5,267 nucleotides of DNA from Mxb001 sp044360385 (GTDB lineage: Bacteria > Actinomycetota > Actinomycetes > S36-B12), in the NCBI GenBank assembly GCA_044360385.1, contig JBIKKK010000157.1, positions 1-5,267 on the forward strand. The letters are read 5' to 3'. The notes under the pieces were generated by a model. It was not told the origin of the DNA. It saw only the letters and a program-made list of their open reading frames with translations, and made no database searches. The position numbers and the translations under genes are program-made. The first letter of the stretch is position 1. Every line of letters starts with the position of its first letter. Of this stretch, positions 1 through 5,267 are shown in pieces.

Positions 1-429
1 CTCGCAGCATTGGCCATGGTGGGAATCCAGCTCGTCCTCTTGGCCGGCACGGCGCTCGCGTTGGGTTGGCGCCCCTCCCTGGCGGCCCTGACCCTTATCC
101 CCGTGGCCATCCTGGGCACGCTGGCCTTTGCGGCCTTGGGCTTCGCCCTGGGGGGCGCGGTGCGGGCCGAGGCCACTCTTGCCATCGCCAACGCCGTGTT
201 TCTCCTCCTCGTGGTTGTCGGTGGCACGACGTTTCCGGCCACGGACCTCCCGGGCCCGATCGCCACGATCGTGGCGTTCCTCCCTTCGTCTGCGCTCGGC
301 GACTTGCTCAGATGGGGTGCTGGTGTCACCGGGGCCGCGGCCGGCTCGCTCGTCGTGGATGCCGTCCTGGTGGCTGTCTGGGGCATCGCAGGCCTGATCA
401 TCGCGGTACGCACCTTCCGCTGGAGCTGA
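1..429 (+). CDS. ABC-2 type exporter permease, C-terminal part (5' end outside window)
   Basis: This is the last 142 codons of an integral membrane protein, read in frame from the first base to a TGA stop at 427-429; its start lies left of the window. Hydrophobic segments fall at about residues 5-21, 26-50, 55-73 and 115-138 of the visible part. Between the last two is the stretch FPATDLP followed by AFLPSSALGDLLR. This resembles the amphipathic loop before the final helix in ABC-2 permeases of the daunorubicin-resistance type (typically FP-x-LP, then FLP-[ST]-x-AL-x-x-x-LR). By family knowledge such proteins pair with a separate ATPase, probably encoded just upstream, and export a small molecule or lipid; the substrate cannot be read from the sequence. 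An ABC permease next to ctaA is a recurrent actinobacterial arrangement (Rv1457c beside Rv1456c in M. tuberculosis). The permease family is fairly secure; any role in heme biology would be speculation. Confidence 0.78.
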   Translation, partial: LAALAMVGIQLVLLAGTALALGWRPSLAALTLIPVAILGTLAFAALGFALGGAVRAEATLAIANAVFLLLVVVGGTTFPATDLPGPIATIVAFLPSSALGDLLRWGAGVTGAAAGSLVVDAVLVAVWGIAGLIIAVRTFRWS

Positions 430-484
430 CTGCGTGGTTCCGGTGGGCGGGCTCTCCCGGCACGCCGCCTCCGCGCTTCCGTCA

Positions 485-490
485 TAGGCT
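485..490 (+). promoter_or_regulatory. Putative -10 element of a leaderless ctaA promoter
   Basis: The hexamer TAGGCT fits the actinobacterial -10 consensus TANNNT. It ends 6 nt before the ctaA ATG at 497, so transcription would start at or within a base or two of the A of the start codon. There is no purine-rich Shine-Dalgarno sequence in the gap before ctaA, which supports a leaderless mRNA. No convincing -35 hexamer is visible 16-18 nt upstream, as is common in actinobacterial promoters. The same hexamer at the same distance precedes tkt. Inferred from sequence only. Confidence 0.5.
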
Positions 491-496
491 CGATAC

Positions 497-1462
497 ATGA
501 CGGCGGACACCCACCCCACCGAAACCACTTCTCGCCAAGGAGCACGGGCGCCACGCTGGTTGCGCGGGATCTTCATCGCCAATCTCGTAGCGCAGATCGG
601 GATCGTCGTCACGGGAGGCATCGTGCGCCTCACCGGCTCGGGCCTCGGTTGCCCCACCTGGCCCGAGTGCGTGGAGGGTTCCTACATCCCCACGTCACGT
701 CAGGAGGAGGCCTGGCACAAGTACGTCGAATTCGGCAACCGCCTGCTCACCTTCGTACTTGCGGCGCTCGCCTTGGCGGCGATCCTCGGCGCCCTCGCCT
801 GGTGGCGGCGCCAGCGCAGATCAGGCGGGGACGCTCGCGGGCCGCTCCTCGCCCTTGCGGCGATCCCCATCGTCGGGACTGTCGTACAGGCGGTACTCGG
901 CGGAGTCACCGTCCTCACGGGCCTCAACCCCTGGGCCGTGTCCGCTCACTTCCTCGTGTCCATCGCGATCATTGCCGGCTGTGTCGTCCTCGTCGTGAGA
1001 TCCGGTGAATCCGGCGACCGCCCCGTGGCGCAGTTGGTCCGACCGGAGGTGCGCCTGCTGGCCTGGGCCCTCCTTCTGGTGACGGCGGTGGTCGTGGTGC
1101 TCGGCGTCGTGGTGACCGGGAGCGGGCCGCACTCAGGCGACGCCGACACGGAGGCACGCTTCGGCGTCGACCCGCGGACGGTCGCGTGGCTGCACGCGGA
1201 TTCCGTCCTGCTCTTCCTCGGTCTGACCATCGGACTCCTCGTTGCCCTGCGGATCACTCATGCGCCCCGCCGCACGATCACGCTCACCCTCACCCTCCTC
1301 GCGGTGGCGCTGGTCCAAGGCTTGATCGGCTACGCGCAGTACTTCAGCGGCCTGCCCTGGGTGCTCGTCGCGATCCACATGCTGGGCGCATGCCTCGTGT
1401 GGATGATGGCTGTCTTCGTCGTGCTTAGCCTGCGGGCGCGCGGCCTCGTCCCCGCTGACTAA
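497..1462 (+). CDS. ctaA: Heme A synthase (COX15/CtaA family)
   Basis: A 321-residue polytopic membrane protein that oxidises the C8 methyl of heme O to a formyl group, making heme A for aa3-type cytochrome oxidase. About eight hydrophobic helices are visible in two similar halves, the family's four-plus-four plan. Family marks are GGIVRLTGSGLGCPTWPEC (residues 40-58, with the paired cysteines C52 and C58 of the first extracellular loop) and TGSGPHSGD (207-215) at the matching place in the second half. Candidate heme-ligand histidines are H151, H233 and H294. At the fourth position, in EFGNR (78-82), the residue is N81 rather than His. The glutamate of that motif, E78, is present. The length of just over 300 residues is normal. 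ATG 497 is chosen because it leaves a short cytoplasmic tail before helix 1 and sits 6 nt after a -10-like TAGGCT; there is no Shine-Dalgarno. Its TAA overlaps the stop codon of convergent ctaB, whose product supplies its substrate. Confidence 0.95.
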   Translation: MTADTHPTETTSRQGARAPRWLRGIFIANLVAQIGIVVTGGIVRLTGSGLGCPTWPECVEGSYIPTSRQEEAWHKYVEFGNRLLTFVLAALALAAILGALAWWRRQRRSGGDARGPLLALAAIPIVGTVVQAVLGGVTVLTGLNPWAVSAHFLVSIAIIAGCVVLVVRSGESGDRPVAQLVRPEVRLLAWALLLVTAVVVVLGVVVTGSGPHSGDADTEARFGVDPRTVAWLHADSVLLFLGLTIGLLVALRITHAPRRTITLTLTLLAVALVQGLIGYAQYFSGLPWVLVAIHMLGACLVWMMAVFVVLSLRARGLVPAD

Positions 1463-1477
1463 ACAGTCACGAAGGGA
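1449..1477. terminator. Small hairpin centred on the ctaA/ctaB stop codons (possible bidirectional terminator)
   Basis: TGACT (1456-1460) and AGTCA (1465-1469) are perfect inverted repeats around the loop AAAC, and this core covers both overlapping stop codons. An outer pair, TCCC (1449-1452) with GGGA (1474-1477), could extend the stem across an unpaired 3-nt by 4-nt internal loop. No T-run follows on either strand, so it is not a classic intrinsic terminator, and the 5-bp core is short. There is no other space between the convergent genes for a terminator. The repeat is seen directly; its function is a guess. Confidence 0.3.
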
Positions 1478-2379
1478 TCGATCGCGACCGCAAGGAAGAG
1501 GAGCGCGAGGTAGGTGATCGACCAGTGGAAGAGGCGCATTGGCCGGACATCCTCCGCACCCGCAAGGGCACGCCGGCGCAGAAGATGTGCCTCCGTCAGG
1601 AAGACCGCGCCGAGGACGACTGCCGAGAGGGAATACACCCACCCCATGGGCGCCACGGGGATGAGGATCAGCGACGTCGCGACCATGACCCACGAACAGA
1701 TCACGATGCTCCTCGTCACCGATCGGATGTCGCTGACAACCGGCAGCATGGGGACCCCTGCAGCGGCGTAGTCGTCCCGATAGCGCAGTGACAGCGGCCA
1801 GTAGTGCGGCGGCGTCCACCAGAAAACAATGAGGAACAGCACGACCGGTGTCCACGACAGGGAGCCCGTGATAGCGGACCAGGCGATGAGCACAGGCATG
1901 CACCCGGCGGCCCCACCCCAGACGATGTTCTGCGACGTCCGTCGCTTCAGCAGCATGGTGTAGCCGACCGCGTAGAAGGCAATGGCCACGATCGCCAATG
2001 CAGCCGAGAGCAGGTTGGCGAAGGTCGCCAGCACCACAACGCTCGCGATCGACAGCATGGTCGCGAGGACAAGTCCCCCGCGCACCGAGACCGCCCCGGT
2101 CGCCACGGGGCGCGCGTGGGTGCGAGCCATCAGCGCGTCGATGTCGCGGTCGTAGACGCTGTTGTAGGCGTTGGCGCCACCCGCAGCGAGCATGCCTCCC
2201 ACGATCACGGCGATGGCCGTCACAGGGTCGGGCCAGCCCTGGGCCGCCAGGATCATCGACGGAATGGCCGTCACCAGGAGCAACTCGATGATGCGCGGCT
2301 TCGTGATGGCGACGTAGTGGCGGATGGTCTGCCAGCCCGAGAGGTCGCTGCCGCCAGGCCTCTGCTCGACCTGGGCCAT
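1459..2379 (-). CDS. ctaB: Protoheme IX farnesyltransferase (heme O synthase)
   Basis: A 306-residue UbiA-family membrane prenyltransferase that transfers farnesyl from farnesyl diphosphate to the vinyl group of heme B, giving heme O. The N-terminal signature YVAITKPRIIELLLVTAIP lies at residues 22-40. The Mg-diphosphate motif NxxxDxxxD is intact as N73, D77 and D81 (NSVYDRDID). KRRTSQNIVWGGAAGCMPV (145-163) is typical of CtaB, and the second Asp-rich loop reads YRDDYAAAGVPMLPV (200-214). The C-terminus has the usual MRLFHWSITYLALLFLAVAIDP (from 281). Roughly nine hydrophobic helices are visible and the length is normal. The reading frame stays open far upstream across antisense tkt, but family similarity begins just after ATG 2379, which has GAGGGG 5 nt before it, so that start is chosen. 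The gene ends at TAG 1461-1459, interlocked with the ctaA stop, and diverges from tkt. It acts one step before CtaA. Confidence 0.96.
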   Translation of the reverse strand: MAQVEQRPGGSDLSGWQTIRHYVAITKPRIIELLLVTAIPSMILAAQGWPDPVTAIAVIVGGMLAAGGANAYNSVYDRDIDALMARTHARPVATGAVSVRGGLVLATMLSIASVVVLATFANLLSAALAIVAIAFYAVGYTMLLKRRTSQNIVWGGAAGCMPVLIAWSAITGSLSWTPVVLFLIVFWWTPPHYWPLSLRYRDDYAAAGVPMLPVVSDIRSVTRSIVICSWVMVATSLILIPVAPMGWVYSLSAVVLGAVFLTEAHLLRRRALAGAEDVRPMRLFHWSITYLALLFLAVAIDPFVTV

Positions 2380-2384
2380 GGCGT

Positions 2385-2390
2385 CCCCTC
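2385..2390 (-). promoter_or_regulatory. Ribosome binding site of ctaB
   Basis: On the minus strand GAGGGG lies 5 nt upstream of the ATG at 2379. It is a plausible partial Shine-Dalgarno sequence and decides the ctaB start over the much longer open frame. Its presence means the ctaB mRNA is probably leadered, unlike those proposed for ctaA and tkt. Confidence 0.55.
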
Positions 2391-2420
2391 GTTGGGCCGC
2401 GGCAAGTGGACCGCGGGCTA

Positions 2421-2438
2421 AGGAATCCGGAACTTCCT
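2421..2438. repeat. Short inverted repeat in the ctaB 5' leader region
   Basis: AGGAA (2421-2425) and TTCCT (2434-2438) form 5-bp inverted arms around an 8-nt centre, TCCGGAAC, which itself begins with the palindrome TCCGGA (2426-2431). It sits between the proposed ctaB -10 and the ctaB start, so it could be an operator or a small hairpin in the leader. With arms this short, chance cannot be excluded. Confidence 0.25.
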
Positions 2439-2443
2439 CTTGC

Positions 2444-2449
2444 AGTCTA
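2444..2449 (-). promoter_or_regulatory. Putative -10 element of the ctaB promoter
   Basis: On the minus strand the hexamer reads TAGACT, matching TANNNT. Transcription would start near 2437, giving a leader of about 57 nt that contains the GAGGGG ribosome site. No good -35 is visible at 17-18 nt. The hexamer lies only about 30 bp from the tkt -10 on the opposite strand, so the two promoters would overlap back to back. Confidence 0.35.
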
Positions 2450-2456
2450 ACGATGC

Positions 2457-2462
2457 CACGTG
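2457..2462. promoter_or_regulatory. CACGTG palindrome between the ctaB and tkt promoters
   Basis: CACGTG is a perfect 6-bp palindrome. It overlaps the place where a tkt -35 would lie (a weak candidate, GTGCAA, is at 2460-2465) and is 7 bp upstream of the proposed ctaB -10. A regulator bound here could affect both divergent promoters. No known operator is recognised, and a 6-bp palindrome is common by chance. Confidence 0.2.
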
Positions 2463-2481
2463 CAACCGCAGGTCCCGTCGC

Positions 2482-2487
2482 TAGGCT
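2482..2487 (+). promoter_or_regulatory. Putative -10 element of a leaderless tkt promoter
   Basis: TAGGCT (TANNNT) ends 6 nt before the GTG start of tkt at 2494. The intervening bases, TCCGGG, contain no useful Shine-Dalgarno sequence, so the transcript is predicted to begin at or near the start codon. The pentamer CCGTC lies 2 nt upstream of the hexamer, and it lies 1 nt upstream of the identical hexamer before ctaA. Confidence 0.5.
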
Positions 2488-2493
2488 TCCGGG

Positions 2494-4599
2494 GTGACCG
2501 ATACCCAGCCCGTGCCCCAGCCCCGTCCGCTCATCGGAGAAGGCCCCCTCACGTGGGATGACATGGACCGCAGTGCCGTTGCCACCGTTCGGGGCCTCGC
2601 GATGGATGCGGTCCAGAGCACGGGCAACGGGCATCCCGGCACCGCGATGAGCCTCGCACCCGCCGCCTACCTGCTCTTTCAGCGCTTCCTTCGCCACGAC
2701 CCGCACGACCCGTCGTGGCTCGGCAGGGACCGATTCGTCCTCTCCTGCGGACACTCGAGCCTCACGCTGTACATCCAGCTCTTCCTTTCCGGCTACGGGC
2801 TCGAGCTCTCCGACCTCAAGTCGTTTCGCAAAGCGGGCAGCCTGACACCGGGTCACCCCGAGTACGGCCACACGGTCGGCGTCGAGACGACGACGGGGCC
2901 GCTCGGCCAGGGGATCGCCACGGCCGTGGGCATGGCGATGGCCTCGCGCTACCAGCGCGGCCTCCTGGACCCGGACGCCCCGTGGGGATTCAGTCCCTTC
3001 GACCATCGCGTGTGGGTCATCGCGTCCGATGGAGACCTGGAGGAGGGCATCTCCGGAGAGGCGTCCTCCCTCGCTGGGGTGCAGCGCCTCGCCAACCTCA
3101 CCGTGATCTGGGACGACAACCACATCTCCATCGAGGGCGATACCGCCGTGGCCTTCACCGAGGATGTCGTGGGGCGCTACGAGGCCTACGGCTGGAATGT
3201 CCACTACGTCGGCATGGCCCCTAACGGCGACATCGACGTCTTGGCGCTCAGCGCCGCCCTTGAGGCGGCCTGCGATCAGCAGGAACGCCCGACCTTTATT
3301 GCGATGCGCAGCACCATGGCCTGGCCTGCCCCGCAGGCACGCAACACCGCAAAGGCACACGGTGCTGCCCTCGGTGCCGACGAGGTTGCGGCAACAAAGA
3401 CGGTGCTCGGGCTCGATCCCTCAGTTGACTTCCAGGTGCCCACGGGTGTGCTCGAGCATGCCCGCAAGGTCGCGGATCGCGGTGCGGAGCTGCACCGCGA
3501 GTGGGATGTCTCCTACCAAGGGTGGCGTCGACGCTACCCCGATCGCGCAGCCCTGCTCGATCGTCTCCTCGCGCGCGAGCTCCCGTCTGACATCGCAAAT
3601 GCCCTGCCCGTCTTCGAGGCAGGCACCTCGATCGCGACGCGTGCGGCTTCGGGCAAGGTCATCAACTCCATCGCGAAGGTGATGCCGGAGTTCTGGGGTG
3701 GGTCCGCCGATCTCGCCGAGTCCAACAACACGACGATCGACGGCGGACTCTCCTTCCTGCCCGCGGGCAGCGGGGCACGAGACTCCTCCCCCTACGGTCG
3801 GATCATCCACTTCGGCATTCGCGAGCATGCGATGGGAGCGATCCTCAATGGCATCGCGCTGGAAGGCCTCACTCGCCCGTTCGGCGGGACATTCCTGGTC
3901 TTCTCCGACTACATGCGAGGCGCGGTGAGGCTTGCGGCCCTGATGCAGACCTCTGTCGTCTACGTCTGGACCCATGACTCGGTGGGGTTGGGCGAGGACG
4001 GGCCCACACACCAGCCGATCGAGCACCTCTGGTCCCTGCGCGGCATCCCGGACCTGGCCATCGCCCGCCCCTGTGACGGCAATGAGACCGCTCAGATGTG
4101 GCTCGAGGCCCTGCGCCGCGGAACCCCCACGGGCATGATCCTCTCCCGACAGGGCCTGCCCGTCATCGACCGATCCACTCACGCTCCTGCCGCACTGGCA
4201 GCGCGCGGTGCATATGTCCTCGCTGATGCATCTGCGACACCCCGAGCGATTCTCATCGCCACCGGCTCAGAGGTTCAGGTGGCGCTCGCCGCCCAGGCGA
4301 TCCTCGAGAAGGAAGGCGTGCCCACACGGGTCGTGTCCGCTCCGTGCCTGGAGTGGTTCGACGATCAAGACGACTCCTACCGCGCGTCCGTGCTTCCCGA
4401 CGACGGTGCCGCCCGCGTTGCCGTGGAGGCCGGTGCGACGTATGGATGGTGGAAGTATCTCGGTCCCCGTGGGGCCGCCGTGGGCATCGATCACTTCGGT
4501 GCGAGCGCCGACGGAGCCATGCTCTTGGAGAAATTCGGCATCACGGCCGAGGCGGTCGCCGCATCCGCGCGCGACCTCCTGGCCCGGGAAGGAGCATGA
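2494..4599 (+). CDS. tkt: Transketolase
   Basis: A 701-residue thiamine-diphosphate enzyme that moves two-carbon ketol units between sugar phosphates in the cytosolic non-oxidative pentose phosphate pathway. All three domains are present. The N-terminal pyrophosphate-binding domain has GNGHPGTAMS (44-53, catalytic His H47). Its cofactor motif is SDGDLEEG (178-185) running to N209 in WDDNHISI; Ser stands where many enzymes have the first Gly of GDG, which I recall as usual in actinobacterial transketolases. The pyrimidine-binding domain has FGIREHAMG with the cofactor-activating E444, and THDSVGLGEDGPTHQPIEH beginning at about residue 493 (H494). The C-terminal domain carries IATGSEV and ends near FGASADGAMLLEKFG. 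Length is at the upper end of normal. GTG 2494 is chosen because it follows a leaderless-type -10 and gives an N-terminus of family length. The gene is divergent from ctaB, and its TGA overlaps the tal start by one base. No defect is seen. Confidence 0.97.
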   Translation: MTDTQPVPQPRPLIGEGPLTWDDMDRSAVATVRGLAMDAVQSTGNGHPGTAMSLAPAAYLLFQRFLRHDPHDPSWLGRDRFVLSCGHSSLTLYIQLFLSGYGLELSDLKSFRKAGSLTPGHPEYGHTVGVETTTGPLGQGIATAVGMAMASRYQRGLLDPDAPWGFSPFDHRVWVIASDGDLEEGISGEASSLAGVQRLANLTVIWDDNHISIEGDTAVAFTEDVVGRYEAYGWNVHYVGMAPNGDIDVLALSAALEAACDQQERPTFIAMRSTMAWPAPQARNTAKAHGAALGADEVAATKTVLGLDPSVDFQVPTGVLEHARKVADRGAELHREWDVSYQGWRRRYPDRAALLDRLLARELPSDIANALPVFEAGTSIATRAASGKVINSIAKVMPEFWGGSADLAESNNTTIDGGLSFLPAGSGARDSSPYGRIIHFGIREHAMGAILNGIALEGLTRPFGGTFLVFSDYMRGAVRLAALMQTSVVYVWTHDSVGLGEDGPTHQPIEHLWSLRGIPDLAIARPCDGNETAQMWLEALRRGTPTGMILSRQGLPVIDRSTHAPAALAARGAYVLADASATPRAILIATGSEVQVALAAQAILEKEGVPTRVVSAPCLEWFDDQDDSYRASVLPDDGAARVAVEAGATYGWWKYLGPRGAAVGIDHFGASADGAMLLEKFGITAEAVAASARDLLAREGA
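4587..4594 (+). promoter_or_regulatory. Ribosome binding site of tal, inside the tkt 3' end
   Basis: GGAAGGAG is a strong Shine-Dalgarno sequence located within the last codons of tkt. Two adjacent in-frame ATG codons follow, at 4596 and 4599. The spacing is 1 nt to the first and 4 nt to the second, so the second is the more likely start. The site supports translational coupling of tal to tkt. Confidence 0.7.
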
Positions 4600-5267
4600 T
4601 GACCGCGCCGCAGGCACTCGTGGACCTCACCCGCGCGGGTGTATCCATTTGGCTGGACGACCTCGACAGGGGGCGCATCGCCTCCGGGGATCTCGCCCGC
4701 CTCATCGACGACGACGAGGTCCGCGGGGTGACCACCAACCCCACGATCTTCGCCAAGGCGCTCTCGGGCGCAGGATCTGCCTACTCCGCCCAGGTGAAGG
4801 AGCTCGCCGAAGCGGGAGCCTCCGTGGACGATGCCGTCCGCGCGCTGACGACCACGGACGTGCGCGATGCCTGCGACGTCTTCGCACCGCTTTGGCGCGC
4901 CTCCGACGGCGTCGACGGACGCGTCTCCATCGAGGTCGATCCCCGGCTCGCGCGCGACACCGATGCGACGATCCTCCAGGCGCGCCTGCTTCACGGCATG
5001 GTGGATCGAGGCAATGTCCTCATCAAGATTCCCGCCACAGCAGAGGGCCTCCCCGCCATCACCGAGACCCTGGGGTCGGGCATCAGCGTCAACGTCACCC
5101 TCATCTTCAGCGTCGAGCGGTACGCCGAAGTGCTCGATGCATGGATGTCAGGACTTGAACGCGCGCACGCTCACGGCCACGACCTCTCGACCATCCAGTC
5201 GGTTGCCTCCTTCTTCGTGAGCAGGATGGACAGCGAGGTCGATGCCCGCCTCACCGCGATCGGCACT
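4599..5267 (+). CDS. tal: Transaldolase, N-terminal 223 residues (3' end outside window)
   Basis: The visible part is a TIM-barrel aldolase that transfers dihydroxyacetone units between sedoheptulose 7-phosphate and glyceraldehyde 3-phosphate, in the cytosol. The opening, SIWLDDLDR (16-24) and GVTTNPTIF (43-51), is typical of the longer actinobacterial and cyanobacterial transaldolases. The Schiff-base lysine is K143 in VLIKIPAT. Other active-site residues line up with E. coli TalB: D20, N47, E112 (SIEVD), N165 and T167 (SVNVT), S204 and R209 (SFFVSR). The spacing from lysine to N, T, S and R is close to that in TalB. The family usually has about 360-370 residues, so some 140 are cut off by the window edge; no stop is seen. 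The start is ATG 4599, which overlaps the tkt TGA as TGATG; the adjacent ATG at 4596 would add only one Met. tal works with tkt and is almost certainly cotranscribed with it. Confidence 0.95.
   Translation, partial: MTAPQALVDLTRAGVSIWLDDLDRGRIASGDLARLIDDDEVRGVTTNPTIFAKALSGAGSAYSAQVKELAEAGASVDDAVRALTTTDVRDACDVFAPLWRASDGVDGRVSIEVDPRLARDTDATILQARLLHGMVDRGNVLIKIPATAEGLPAITETLGSGISVNVTLIFSVERYAEVLDAWMSGLERAHAHGHDLSTIQSVASFFVSRMDSEVDARLTAIGT

Noticed and set aside
448..459. Possible terminator hairpin CGGG-CTCT-CCCG after the ABC permease
   Set aside because: The stem is only 4 bp, the flanking bases do not pair and no T-run follows, so it could easily be chance in GC-rich DNA.
1476..1483. Palindrome GATCGATC near the ctaB 3' end
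   Set aside because: It lies within ctaB codons for conserved residues near the C-terminus (AIDP) and is explained by coding; GATC and CGATCG strings are frequent throughout the window.
1133..1903. 256-codon minus-strand open frame across the ends of ctaA and ctaB
   Set aside because: It overlaps two well-supported genes and has a low-complexity composition rich in Arg, Gly, Ala and His, with no recognisable domain.
1804..2421. 205-codon plus-strand open frame opposite ctaB
   Set aside because: The composition is dominated by Arg, His, Gly and Asp without hydrophobic core patterns, and it is antisense to intact ctaB.
2380..3360. Open frame on the minus strand extending ctaB upstream by 327 codons, opposite tkt
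   Set aside because: Family similarity begins right after ATG 2379, which has a ribosome site. The extension is antisense to highly conserved tkt sequence, and long antisense frames are expected in high-GC DNA.
3421..4182. 253-codon minus-strand open frame inside tkt
   Set aside because: It is antisense to the catalytic core of transketolase and has no recognisable family; it is a GC-bias shadow.

Overview
The window looks like ordinary chromosome from a high-GC actinobacterium (Actinomycetota; GC roughly two-thirds by eye, third codon positions mostly G or C). It holds five genes and no RNA gene, mobile element or CRISPR array that I could see. The gene set and order match a neighbourhood known from Mycobacterium and Corynebacterium: an ABC exporter and ctaA on one side, ctaB in the middle, then tkt and tal. 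Here that block is very compact, with at most about 115 bp between genes. I cannot name the genus.

Layout from left to right. Positions 1-429 (+) are the C-terminal part of an ABC-2 type exporter permease. After a 67-bp gap comes ctaA (497-1462, +), heme A synthase. It meets ctaB (1459-2379, -), heme O synthase, tail to tail, and the two stop codons interlock. A 114-bp divergent control region (2380-2493) separates ctaB from tkt (2494-4599, +), transketolase. tal (+), transaldolase, overlaps the tkt stop codon and runs off the right edge at 5267.

Two functional units share the window. CtaB converts heme B to heme O and CtaA converts heme O to heme A, the cofactor of aa3-type cytochrome c oxidase, so the organism is expected to respire aerobically. 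Tkt and Tal form the non-oxidative branch of the pentose phosphate pathway and appear translationally coupled. In related genomes the operon often continues into oxidative pentose phosphate genes, but that lies outside this window.

The most interesting signals are regulatory. ctaA and tkt each have the same -10-like hexamer, TAGGCT, exactly 6 nt before the start codon and no Shine-Dalgarno sequence, which fits two leaderless mRNAs. ctaA and ctaB share a 4-bp stop-codon overlap centred on a small hairpin. CtaA has Asn where the first heme-ligand His of the Bacillus protein would be. I found no evidence of a previously undescribed system.
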